This document shows positions 1 through 8,542 of a stretch of DNA of 27,890 nucleotides, piece by piece. The position numbers and the translations under genes were made by a program. The stretch is taken from assembly GCA_037447655.1 (NCBI GenBank), contig JBBHKE010001915.1:1-27890 (forward strand), given 5' to 3'. Position 1 is the stretch's first letter; every line of letters begins with the position of its first letter. The notes below the pieces were generated by a model. The model worked only from the letters and a program-made list of their open reading frames with translations, was not told the DNA's origin and ran no database searches. The DNA comes from Zygnema cylindricum. Lineage: Eukaryota > Streptophyta > Zygnematophyceae > Zygnematales > Zygnemataceae.

Positions 1-1
1 T

Positions 2-526
2 CGCTTAGGAGACGATTCTATTTTGTTGGCTACTCATTTTGGCGAGGTAAACGTCCGTAATGTGTCTATTCACATTTGCAACATACTCTTTGTTCCAGGT
101 CTAGCTAGGAATCTATTATCTGTAAAATTTGCCACTAATGACGGTTTAAAAGTTGAATTTATTAATGATAGAACAATGTTTCTTGATAGAAAAGACAATA
201 GTACTATAGGTTTTGGCGTAGCACGAGATTCTATCTACGTCCTACAATCGTATATTACACCAAAGATATTTGCTTTAAGTGCTAACGTCAAAAGTATTTC
301 CCTTTGGCATATAAGATATGGTCATTTGAATAGCGAAAGTTTTCGTACTTTGCCAAATATTCTAACCATAATTAATTCGTTTTCTAACAAATCTTTGGAT
401 TTTTGTCACGGTTGCGTTCAAGGAAAAACGTTGCGTCACTCATTTCCCACTAACACTACCGTCATCACTAAACCCCTTGCACTTGTACATACGGACGTAG
501 GTGGTCCCATGCGCACCCGTAGCTAA
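2..526 (+). pseudogene. pol: Copia pol: protease end and gag-pre-integrase domain
   Basis: The open frame carries the copia protease tail FVPGLARNLLSV (encoded about 91-126), a hallmark that follows the aspartic protease in plant copia polyproteins. It is followed by the gag-pre-integrase zinc-binding region: H..YGHLN (about 307-330) and C-H-G-C-V-Q-G-K (about 406-430). The integrase begins with HTDVGGPM before the frame ends in TAA at 524-526. In intact relatives the frame runs straight on into the integrase catalytic core, so this stop is a lesion. The start of the frame is artificial because the element continues upstream of base 1. Confidence 0.85.
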
Positions 527-1130
527 AGTGGATCCCTTTATTTTGTCACTTTCATTGACCACGCCACTTGTTTTTCACACGTGTATCCAATTTGTCATAG
601 ATCTGACGGTTTTGCACGATTTCAAGAATTAAAAGGGTTGGCAAAATTTTTTCACAACAAATGAATCAAAGTCTTGCGTAGTGACAACGGTGGAAAATTT
701 TTGTCAACAAATTTTCTTAATTCCTCATGCAACATGAAATCTCGCTTCATTTAACGACGCCTCGGACGCCACAGCAGAACGACATCACAAAAAGATATAA
801 TTGTACATTACATGACATGTCACGCTCCATACTGTACTTTTTTAATTTGCCTTATGAATTTTGGGCAGAGGCTGTCGTTTGCGCAAATTACTTACACAAT
901 CTTTGTCCCATTAACGCTTTACCAAAATCTACTCTAGTGGTATCGTGGTCCTCTGTTAAACGAGATGTACGTCACCTTCGAATCTTTCGATGCGAAGCAT
1001 GGTATTCAGACCTTCTCCAATCGATAGACAAATTGGGTGCCCGCGCATTTCGTGGCATTTTTGTTGGGTACACTCCAAATTCCAAAGCGTAACGCATTTG
1101 GAGTCCTTCTCAAATAACGTCATCACCACC
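527..1130 (+). pseudogene. pol: Copia pol: integrase core, multiply frameshifted
   Basis: Translating the three forward frames piecewise gives integrase fragments: a TFIDHAT-type stretch at about 548-572 (the frame after the first catalytic Asp), LRSDNGG at about 673-695 (second catalytic Asp context), and TPQQN at about 763-777 leading into the third acidic position. In TPQQNDITKRYN the expected Gly-Val-Ala-Glu following TPQQN is altered, so the catalytic Glu is not obvious. ANYLHNLCPINALP at about 886-927 is the usual copia integrase continuation. Stops and indels separate these pieces, so the copy cannot encode a working enzyme. Confidence 0.8.
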
Positions 1131-1490
1131 AGAGAAGTAACTTTCAACAAAATGCCACTTCTCCAAACTTTGTCTCGTTCTCTCTTCCCTTCACCTCTTC
1201 CCCATAATCCAACTTTCCCTCTCTCACCCTCTATGACCCTCTTCCTCCAAAACTTCCCTTTCAATCTTTTCAGCCACCTAACCTCACCTACCTTACACCT
1301 TTCCACCCCAATCCTCCTAGTCCTTCCATATTTTTCCCTCATTATCTTCAAGTCCCCCTCCTCCTTCATCTTCTCTTACCCCTATTGTTTTCCTGGCAGC
1401 TCCCATCACTCCTACCAGCCAATCAACTGCCCCTCCTCTTCATCCTCTCCTCTGCTTCTCTTATTTCAGCCCCTCTCTCTCTTAAAGCTG
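1131..1490 (+). other. Copia integrase-RT linker, pyrimidine-rich
   Basis: This stretch is strongly C/T-rich on the plus strand and reads as Pro/Ser/Leu-rich peptide in all forward frames. Plant copia polyproteins usually have a poorly conserved Pro/Ser-rich linker between integrase and reverse transcriptase, and the position fits. Open frames on either strand here (for example minus 956-1369) are by-products of the biased composition. Confidence 0.6.
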
Positions 1491-2136
1491 CCCTAAAACG
1501 TCTTGATGCCTCTTTTTGGAAAATTGCCGCTGATGCTGAATTCAATGCCTTAATTTCCAACAAACATGGAATCTTGTTCCCCTTCCCCTTGGAAGAAAGG
1601 CAATTGGCTCAAAATGGGTTTTTCGTGTAAAACAAAAGGTGATGGATCCGTGGACAAATACAAAGCTCGTTTGGTGGCGAAGGGCTTTTCCCAAATCGTA
1701 GGTATAAATTTTACTGAAACCATTGCTCCGGTTGCACGGTTGACAATATCCGCACTTTACTTGCTTTAGCTGCTGAACATGATTTCCATGTTCATCAGAT
1801 GGATGTTAAGAATGCCTTCTTAAATGGGATCTTGTCCAATGACATTTACATGCATTAGCTTGAGGGTTATATTTCCTTTGGATCTGAAGATATGGTTTGT
1901 CATCTCATTAAAACAATCTATGGATTAAAACAATCCCCTCGTGTATGGAACCATACTATATATGTTATTTTGCTTAAAGAAGGCTTTACCCAATTGATGC
2001 CGATTTTAGCATTTACTCTCGCGGCTCTGGCACCTCCTCGATCATTGTTGCCATCTTTGTCGATGATCTACTTCTTGTTGGTCCTTCCCACTCTGAAATC
2101 TCTACTTTCAAATCTCTCCTTCAAACCCATTTTTAC
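1491..2136 (+). pseudogene. pol: Copia pol: reverse transcriptase, fingers and palm, frameshifted
   Basis: The RT domain opens with a W..A...E..AL..N pattern at about 1515-1560. It continues with [12 protein letters not shown] (about 1657-1692), the palm motif QMDVKNAFLNG (about 1798-1830; the Asp is the first catalytic residue), KTIYGLKQSPR.W (about 1909-1950) and the active-site box FVDDLLLV (about 2056-2080). Visible lesions: a frame change near 1620, a one-base deletion near 1746, TAG at 1856-1858 where plant copia usually has Gln (Y-M-x-Q-P-x-G), and another shift near 1995. All four catalytic-core words survive as short blocks, so the decay is moderate. Confidence 0.88.
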
Positions 2137-3040
2137 ATGGCCGATCTAGGTGAGCTCACGTATTATTTGGGCATTCAAGTTTCTCGTAACCGCTCAGCTC
2201 GCACCCTCTCCCTCTCTCATGTTACTTTTATCTCTAATCTTTTGGAACTCTTTGGCATGGCACACTGCTCCTCCCTTTCCACTCCTTTGGAATCCAATGA
2301 CCCTCTCCTTCCTTCCACTGATTCCCTTCTCTCTCCCTCCTTCCATTCTTCTTACCGCTCGATGGTCGCGGCCCTTATGTACGCCATGCAGGCCACCCGT
2401 CTTGACATTGCCACAACTGTCACTAAACTCAGTCAATTCCTCCAACGTCCTTCTCTTGATCATCTTGCCCCAGTCAAACGTGTCTTTCGTTATCTACCTG
2501 GCACTAAAACTCTTTGTCTTACATATTTTTCCTTTGGCTTTAGTGCTCTTACATGTTTTATTGATTCAGATTGGGCAGAAGATGAGCTTTCCCGCCGTTC
2601 CACCACTGGCTCGTGCTTCTTTTTGGGCAATGGTCTTATCTCTTGGTCGTGCAAAAAGCAGCCTACCACGGCATGCTCTAGCACTGAGGCGAAATATATG
2701 GCCTCTTGTCACGCCGCCAAGGAAGTTATCTGGCTTCGAACTTTACATTCCAATCAAGGATTCCCCCTTTCAGCCCCTGTTCCTATTTTTTCCGGCCCCT
2801 ACCCATATTTTTTCCGATTCCCAGGGAGCCCTTGCTTTGATCCACAATCCTGTTCACCACAAGCGGACGAAGCACCTCGACATTCAGTATCATTACTCTC
2901 GAGAGCGGGTCGAAGATGGCACTTTCCAATTTTTTTATGTCAAATCCGTCGACCAAGTGGCCGATTATCTCACTAAGGCTCTTCATCGCCCTCACTTTGA
3001 GCAGCATTGCTTTCCTCCCGCTTTCGTCTTCCTTCTCCTC
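2137..3040 (+). pseudogene. pol: Copia pol: RT thumb and RNase H
   Basis: This is the best preserved part of the element. One frame runs from the FVDD box through MADLGELTYYLGIQV (about 2137-2181) and the RNase H start FIDSDWAEDELSRRSTTG (about 2557-2610). It continues through CSSTEAKYMA (about 2680-2709) to about 2790. A frameshift there moves the final part, SDSQGALALIHNP (about 2813-2851), RTKHLDIQYH (about 2867-2896) and DQVADYLTKAL (about 2950-2982), into another frame. The RNase H acidic residues (D in FIDSDWA, E in STEAKYM, D in SDSQ) are all visible. The domain order and spacing match intact copia elements. Confidence 0.9.
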
Positions 3041-3091
3041 CAGGCTAAATTTCCTGTATTTTCATCTCAATCTACTTCCTTGTTTTCCCTT

Positions 3092-3100
3092 GAGGGGGGG
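3092..3100 (+). other. Polypurine tract of the copia element
   Basis: GAGGGGGGG lies about 50 bases after the end of the RNase H homology, immediately before the LTR-like block. In LTR retrotransposons the plus-strand primer is a purine run directly abutting the 3' LTR, and both composition and position fit. Confidence 0.7.
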
Positions 3101-3634
3101 TATAAAGGGTCATTTAGCGTTACGTCTGTCCATACTTGTTATACGTCGGTCTGGTCTTGGTCTCATCCGTACCCATCATTACATGGGTAGGTCCGGTCTT
3201 GGTCTTGTTCGTACTCTACATGCGTCGGTCCAGTCTTGTCGCCCTACGTACAAGTCTTTTGGGCGACGGTCTCTATTTTTACGTATGTTTTCCTTTTGTC
3301 TTAATTCTTTTTGTACTTTAATTTTGTCTTCGTACTCTTTGTCGCTTAAGTCTACGTCGTTACTTTAGGTCTTAATTACTTTCGTACATTGCCGACCTAA
3401 AGTCAATCTATTATGATCTAACTTACGTTAGAATCTAGTCAACATAAAATGTTGACCAGATGTATTAGAATCTTGACTAGGATGTTTTTAGTTACAGCGC
3501 ACCAAAGAGCGCTTAGACTCCACAGTAATTAGCACTGTGTATTTTGTATATAAGTGAATTTCCTCTCTCAATGAAATTATCCCAAATACAAATCAATTTC
3601 TCTCTCCAATGCATTGACCTTTCTCTTGTGTACA
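3101..3634 (+). repeat. Probable 3' LTR of the copia element
   Basis: The block begins directly after the polypurine tract and ends in TACA at 3631-3634. It contains a TATA-like GTATATAAG at 3546-3554 near its 3' part, followed by a C/T-rich stretch, as in the promoter/R region of plant copia LTRs. The first bases are TATA rather than the canonical TG, so the left edge may have mutated or be offset. The other LTR is outside the window, so the borders cannot be verified here. Confidence 0.45.
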
Positions 3635-3639
3635 ATTTC

Positions 3640-4047
3640 ATGGCTTCCGCCAATCCACCACCAATACAATCGACAGCACACGACATGGTACGCGATGCAA
3701 TGGTTGGTGTGGGTTTTGAAGCAAGGTACACAGTCAAGCGTTACGTGTCGCATATAGTAACGCCACGTGCTGAATTAAGAGGTACACAGGGCCCTTATGT
3801 GGATCTTGTATTTCTACATGACGCAACGAGAACATTGGGTGACATAGTCCTCACATACCCTACAAGATCCCATGTTTCTTCGCGCACGGTATTACATATG
3901 GGTGTTGCGGCTCGGGATGCGACGACTTCCAAAGAACGTGTCTACGCGCACCTAGACCCAGCTGACAATTTCACACCTTTTGCTCTTTACATATTTGGGA
4001 CATTAAACTCTTATTTGGACAACTTTTTTCGCGATTGCGCTCAATGA
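3640..4047 (+). pseudogene. Retroelement C-terminal domain (RT-associated), truncated, copy 1
   Basis: From the ATG at 3640 the frame gives about 135 residues. After a short N-terminus rich in Pro come HDMVRDAMVGVGFEA, then VDLVFLHDA, GDIVLTYPTRSHVSSR, a Lys/Glu step at SKERVY, and FTPFALYIFGTLNS before the stop. I recognise this order (H-x-x-V-R-D, then D-L, then D-V-x-x-x-x-P-T-R, then K-E-R-x-Y, then F-x-P-x-A-x-x-x-F-G-x-L) from C-terminal parts of many plant reverse-transcriptase-like proteins. The D...D...K spacing suggests a PD-(D/E)XK-like nuclease fold, but that is inference. The first ten residues come from flanking DNA, not from the repeat, and the reverse transcriptase itself is absent. 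The frame is open, but a translated product is unlikely. Confidence 0.55.
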
Positions 4048-4796
4048 TCTTTCGAAGTAAGAGAACCTTACAACCTTTCTTTGGCTCTCATGTCGACTTT
4101 CTGCCGCCAATGCGTCTTGTCGCCCTCTCATGTCTTTGATGGACAAGGGTTACGGACTTACCCCCCGCCAACCAACGCATATAAACGATATTCGTAGCTT
4201 TGGAATTTAATATGGCATGGTCCTATGGCTTTGATGTTGAGGGTAGTTTGTAGTGTTTCGACGGTTTGGTTTTTGTTGTACTTGCTTTTTTTTTTTGGCT
4301 TTTAAACCACCATTATTGTCCTTTTGGTCTTTTACCTTTGTTGGTCATCAATTCCTTTTAGAGACCATCATGTTTTGTACTTGGATGGTTTTACCATCGC
4401 GTTTTTAGAAATAAAATTGATTTCATTCGTGTGGAAAACCAACAAGTGTTATTAACTCTAATTTGGGTTCAAGATTTTTCGCCAAAAAAAAACATCTCTA
4501 CTTTATGCATAACTCTAATTTGGGTACATTCTTCCATAGTGTAGCCGGTATAACTTGTGTTCACATGGTCGACGTTTGAATATGTGAGAACAAGTTTGCG
4601 TGATTTTCCCCCAATTATATCATTCGGAATCAAATCTGAGTGCGTTTTTTCGTGTTGACGCACTCACTTTCGCGCGTCAACGCTTTTAAGTGAAACTCTT
4701 TTTGTACGATTGTACAAAATAATGAGCGGTTTTAGTTAGGACTGACACATTTCTTACACTACACCATTCAAATATTGTCTAAATTATAGTTATTAA
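3667..4796 (+). mobile_element. LINE/R2-like retroelement tail, copy 1 (5'-truncated)
   Basis: This block is homologous, with scattered substitutions and small indels, to 8171-9294. Homology starts abruptly at CAATCGAC and ends at TTATTAA in both copies. It holds the end of a coding region (stop near 4045-4047), then about 750 bases of untranslated tail with an AATAAA at 4410-4415 and two internal copies of an ACTCTAATTTGGGT word. Abrupt 5' loss with a shared 3' part is typical of target-primed retroelements. No poly(A) run is visible at the 3' edge, which is less typical of LINEs and leaves the class open. Confidence 0.6.
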
Positions 4797-5000
4797 TAGT
4801 GTTGGGTATCGGATAAATTCATATCGCGATAATTTCAATATTCGATATATCGAATATCGATCGAGCAGACTCCTCGATATATCGTACCGAGACCGACATA
4901 AACCATCGCGATATATATCGCGATATATAGTATTTTTTAAATTTAATATTATATATTTTAATATAATATGTTATTTTATCGAAAAATACAAGTTGTCTGA
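4797..5000. mobile_element. TATCG-rich hAT-type MITE, one end (copy C)
   Basis: The block opens with TAGTGTTGGGTATCGG at 4797, matching the terminal inverted repeat of the complete element at 25066-25849. It is followed by dense TATCG/CGATA words, including TATCGCGATA palindromes at about 4823, 4906 and 4916. The internal order resembles the right end of the complete copy read in reverse. I cannot find the matching opposite end, so this is a truncated copy. It begins exactly where the homology between the two retroelement tails stops. Confidence 0.5.
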
Positions 5001-5364
5001 TACGCCACGTACGACGTGATTTTCGTTCCGTGACTTAAAGGTAGACGCTGCAAAATGTAACGGACAAAAAAGTACAAATTCTGTAATTCATATAATTAAT
5101 TATTTGGGGTATGGTTACATGAGGAGGTCTCTGTAATAGTACGTACAACAAAATTTCTGTATTACAGAGGCCTCGGTTTATATCGCGTATTTTCTGTAAA
5201 CAAGTTTTTACATACGTGTTTTGATTTGAGTGGTTCTTGTAAGTTGACGATCAAATCTCTAAAATCGTCAAAGATTTGAGAACCGACCAATTTCGTATGA
5301 AAATCCATACTTGCTTATTACGTACGTGTACTTCGCAAGTGTACTACGTCAATGTACCTCAGAG
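5001..5364. other. Non-coding spacer with an imperfect hairpin
   Basis: No coding potential is recognisable. The spacer holds an inverted repeat, GAGGTCTCTGTAATA at 5124-5138 against its near-complement at 5160-5174 (one mismatch in 15), with a loop of about 21 bases. The rest is AT-rich with many GTAC and ACGT words. Confidence 0.5.
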
Positions 5365-5600
5365 TAGTGTTGTGTATCGGTAAGGATTTGCCGATAACCG
5401 ATATGGGCATTTTTTCGGGTATCCGATAATCGATATATTGGTACGATATATCGACATCGGTCTTATCGCCGATAAGTAGCCGATAATATCGAGTACTTAT
5501 CGGCGATAATGCCGATAACGATAATTATCGGCGATAATTGTACGGACTGTACAGATAAATGTACGGTCTGTCCACTCAACTGTACATCATATTCTCCGGA
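5365..5600. mobile_element. TATCG-rich hAT-type MITE, left end (copy D)
   Basis: TAGTGTTGTGTATCGGTAA starts at 5365 and is identical to the terminal repeat at 25066. Similarity to 25066-25293 continues for about 230 bases through the same ladder of CGATA/TATCG words and the GTACGG...GTACAG block, then stops near 5600. No right end follows, so the copy is truncated or its interior differs. Confidence 0.65.
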
Positions 5601-6424
5601 CGTGTACAAGCATAGAAAGTACCGTAACCGCCATGAAATCTGTACGATTTTGATACGGATCCAATAAAAACGATGTACCTTTCACATCCGACGCCATGGC
5701 TTTGTCCCTTAATTCCTTGAGATCCACCGGGGACCTGCGCACGAAACGAAATAAACTTAGTTCAAAATAAAAAAGCGTACCCTCTTTTAAATATCGATGA
5801 AACTAAAATGACGCGTCGTCACGCGCGACCAAATGAAGTCACACTATTTACGAATCAACACCTTTACAGAACGTACTTCACGGGTTTTGCATCCCGGTTC
5901 GCGAGTATATTTCATTTTTGCGACTAAGTCAACTGTGTGTGAACTTCCTGCGCGCCGCCATTTTATTTATATGTGGCTGCCGCAGTTTTGTTACAGTAAA
6001 CCTGCGTCGGCCATGTGAATTGTTTTTTTTTTATGACGGTCGAGGTTTGCTAGCGCGACAGTTTTTTAACTGCCGTTACAATATTTCGCCAGTCAAAGTT
6101 GTTCGACTGATTGACTGTCAGATCTAAAATCAAATGTACATAGCTTGTACGAAATTGTACTGTAAATGCACAATTTATGACAACTACCTGCACGCAGCAA
6201 AAAATCGTCTCTTCGATAAACAATTCCCTATATTTAAACTAATAGCGGTTCATTGAGTAGTTACGATCCCATAATGAGCAACGAAGCAACTAAATTTAAT
6301 GTAGATATGTTTAGTAAAGCGTTGACGCGCTTTGTTCTATTGTAATAGCGATGGGCGGTGTACCGCAGTTTTCATTTAGACTATTTTGTATTTACGTTAC
6401 AGGACTGTAAAGTACTGTACAGTA
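5601..6424. other. Unassigned AT-rich DNA between repeats
   Basis: Short open frames here (for example 5833-6018) have no recognisable motif. A solo MITE end, GGCGGTGTA, sits at 6354-6362 next to an ATAGCGAT word, like the right ends of the CACCG family. A short exon-like minus-strand stretch at 5679-5734 is discussed under findings. I see nothing else. Confidence 0.4.
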
Positions 6425-7832
6425 CACCGTCTGTCGTATTTAGCGTGTATAAATTATTAGTGTGTATAATAATTTAGTGTCATATACACTATTTTCGACT
6501 TAGAAAAATTTCGAAAAAAAATGTTATACACTAATTTTTCAACGAACTCCAAAATGGGTACAGTTGATTTGTCGAGAGGATATTCACAGTAATATAGGTA
6601 AAATTACACATTATGACAATTCGTACACTGTCGCATGCTTTCACTCTTATTCATTTTTAACTTTAAAGGTGGAGTTCCATCAAGGGAAAAGTGGCATTTT
6701 TTACAAAAATCCGCGACTCTCCGTACAAAATCGTATCGCCTATTTTGTTTTTATACGAAAAAATAACATTACAGAGAATCTTGCCGATACTCTCCGAATG
6801 TCTTGGAGGTAATACTGGCCGTCGGATGTTCATCTCCGAGGAGTTCACTTCAATTTTATCTGTTACATTCAACCCACCTCAAGGAGGTGGGTTAGCATAT
6901 ATAGAAAAAAACAATTGTGACACGGTGGACAATTAAGCTACGTGTAATGATGGAAAACCACCAAAAAATCTTAAGATTTGCACATGACACGCGGTTTCTA
7001 AAATACAACCGAAAATAAAAAACGAAATTTCGTAACATCCCTTCGTCACATTTTTTTGGTAACTTTTGTTCGTCACACTATTTATCTCAAAAGACTTTCG
7101 TTATGTTCGAAAACTGAGACCCTAAAAAATGAGTTGGCGTACAGACTGGTGTATGCAAAATGTATAAAAGTTTCGTCGTATGATTACTTCTTACGCAGGT
7201 ACATGGTACGCAAGTTAAGATTTGAAGTTAAGTTTGTCGGTGCTAAAAATCTGAAAGATATTCAATAGCGAATCGTGTCAATTTAGAACACGTGGCTTAT
7301 AGACTTTACGTGATGGAACTTCGACTCATAGCCTATTCCCACCGGAGCATTTGTACTTTTTTGCGCATTCCGATGATTTTCCGAAAACTCATTAGAAAAC
7401 GGGCGTCGTTCACATCGAATTTTTGGCACGTAACTCTGATCGAAGGTGTCCTATAACACGTCACACGCTTTGACGTCATCAAACAAAGGCGCAAAAATAA
7501 ACCTGCAGGTTTTCAAATTTACTATGTTCGAAGGACGACGACGGTGGCTCAAAGTCAAACACATTTTCCGCGTGAAAACAATGAAAGAGCCGTTCGGATG
7601 TTGTTTTTGCTACGTCAGCTTTTCGGGTTACCGTTGGCTTGTTTCACAAAAAGACGCAACTTTTACCCTACTTCTATATCCGACAATATTTTGAGGAAGT
7701 TCGTTTGTACGGTTTTCCGAGAACTTCCGAAATCTACAAAGTCGGTGCTTAGAAAACCATACATTATTCGAACGTCCGTCTGTTGCAGAATTGATTTTTT
7801 TTCCGGTGGGAATAGGCTATCAAGCTCAAGTT
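6425..7832. mobile_element. Partial TIR repeat A (CACCG-type left end)
   Basis: The left end CACCGTCTGTCGTATTTAGC at 6425, preceded by TA, matches the inverted end at 13831 (right end of repeat B). Within A, 7466-7749 shows no difference from 13067-13350, and 7750-7832 is a diverged continuation of the same sequence. A 19-bp perfect inverted repeat pairs 7328-7346 with 7802-7820. Open frames inside (6691-6936, 7056-7268, 7544-7858) show no transposase motif that I recognise. Similarity to B fades after 7832, so the right part of A is lost or replaced. Confidence 0.5.
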
Positions 7833-8170
7833 CCGCCGTTCTCTTCCCTCATCACTAGAATTCACTCACGCGTGCAGCAACACATCGCCGATAAGGTAGC
7901 CGCCGCTGAATTCTAGGATCTATTTAAAGCACCTTTTACGGCAGAAGCGTGGAGTCGACTCCAATCGTGTTCAAGGCTAAGGGTTGGAACTTAGCTCATT
8001 GCTACACCAATTCTCATTTCACACTGTGTATCTTTTCCTCAATTTTATGTTGCGCTTCGCTTATCGCTTGGCTTGCCACACCCTTCCTTTTCAGGCAAGC
8101 CTGTTGCATTTATGTTTAGCCTATAGATGAGCAAGGGGTCCATTTGCTACGTTGCTCACACACTGGGGAG
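7833..8170 (+). other. Probable upstream coding remnant of retroelement copy 2
   Basis: The forward frame that ends at 8542 continues upstream of the shared block. At about 8123-8158 it reads PIDEQGVHLLRCSH, and further up CC before a stop (TAG at about 8118-8120). D-x-x-G-x-H-x-x-x-C followed by H-N-x-V-R-D is the zinc-knuckle-like context that precedes the C-terminal domain in plant RT-like proteins. It is missing from copy 1. The part nearer 7833 is not recognisable. Confidence 0.4.
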
Positions 8171-8542
8171 CAATCGACATCACACAACATGGTACGCGAT
8201 GCAATCGTTAGCATGGGTTTTGAAGCAGGGTACACATTCAAGCGCGAGGTGTCGCATATACTAACGCCACGTGCTCAATCAAGAGGTACACATGGCCCTC
8301 GTGTGGATCTTGTATTTCTACATAACGCGGCGAGAGCATTTGGTGACGTAGTCCTCACAGACCCTACAAGATCCCATATTTCCTCGCGCACGGTATTGCT
8401 TACGGGTGTTGCGGCTTGGGGTGCAACGACTTCCAAAGAACGTGACTACGTGCACCGAGACCCAGCTGACAGTTTCACACCATTTGCTTTGTACGTATTT
8501 GGGACCTTAAACTCTTCTTTTTACAACTTTTTACGCGACTGA
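8123..8542 (+). pseudogene. Retroelement C-terminal domain (RT-associated), copy 2
   Basis: The frame gives a short Cys/His element (GVHLLRCSH then SHNMVRDA), followed by FEAGYTFKREVSHILTP, VDLVFLHNA, GDVVLTDPTRSHISSR, SKERDYVH and FTPFALYVFGTLNSS before TGA at 8540-8542. It aligns throughout with the product at 3640-4047 and keeps the acidic residues, the Pro-Thr-Arg step and the Lys-Glu-Arg step. It is more complete at the N-terminus than copy 1. The family is known from plant reverse-transcriptase-like proteins. A role as an endonuclease-like or nucleic-acid-binding tail is inference. No start codon can be defined, so I treat it as a remnant. Confidence 0.55.

Larger units (their letters stand above)
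1..3634 (+). mobile_element. Decayed Ty1/copia LTR retrotransposon, 5' end outside the window
   Basis: The order of recognisable pieces is protease end, gag-pre-integrase, integrase, a Pro/Ser-rich linker, reverse transcriptase, RNase H, polypurine tract and LTR-like sequence. Integrase before reverse transcriptase is diagnostic of Ty1/copia (Pseudoviridae-type) elements. The reading frame is broken many times: stop at 524-526, stops and shifts through 527-1100, a one-base deletion near 1746, TAG at 1856-1858, and shifts near 1620, 1995 and 2790. No intact polyprotein remains, so the copy is dead. The 5' LTR, gag and most of the protease lie left of the window. Confidence 0.9.

Noticed and set aside
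956-1496. Overlapping plus and minus frames across the copia integrase/RT linker
   Set aside because: They are shadows of the decayed polyprotein and its pyrimidine-rich linker.
4797-5600. One complete hAT MITE spanning both TATCG-rich blocks
   Set aside because: The ends at 4797 and 5365 point the same way, so they cannot be the two termini of one element.
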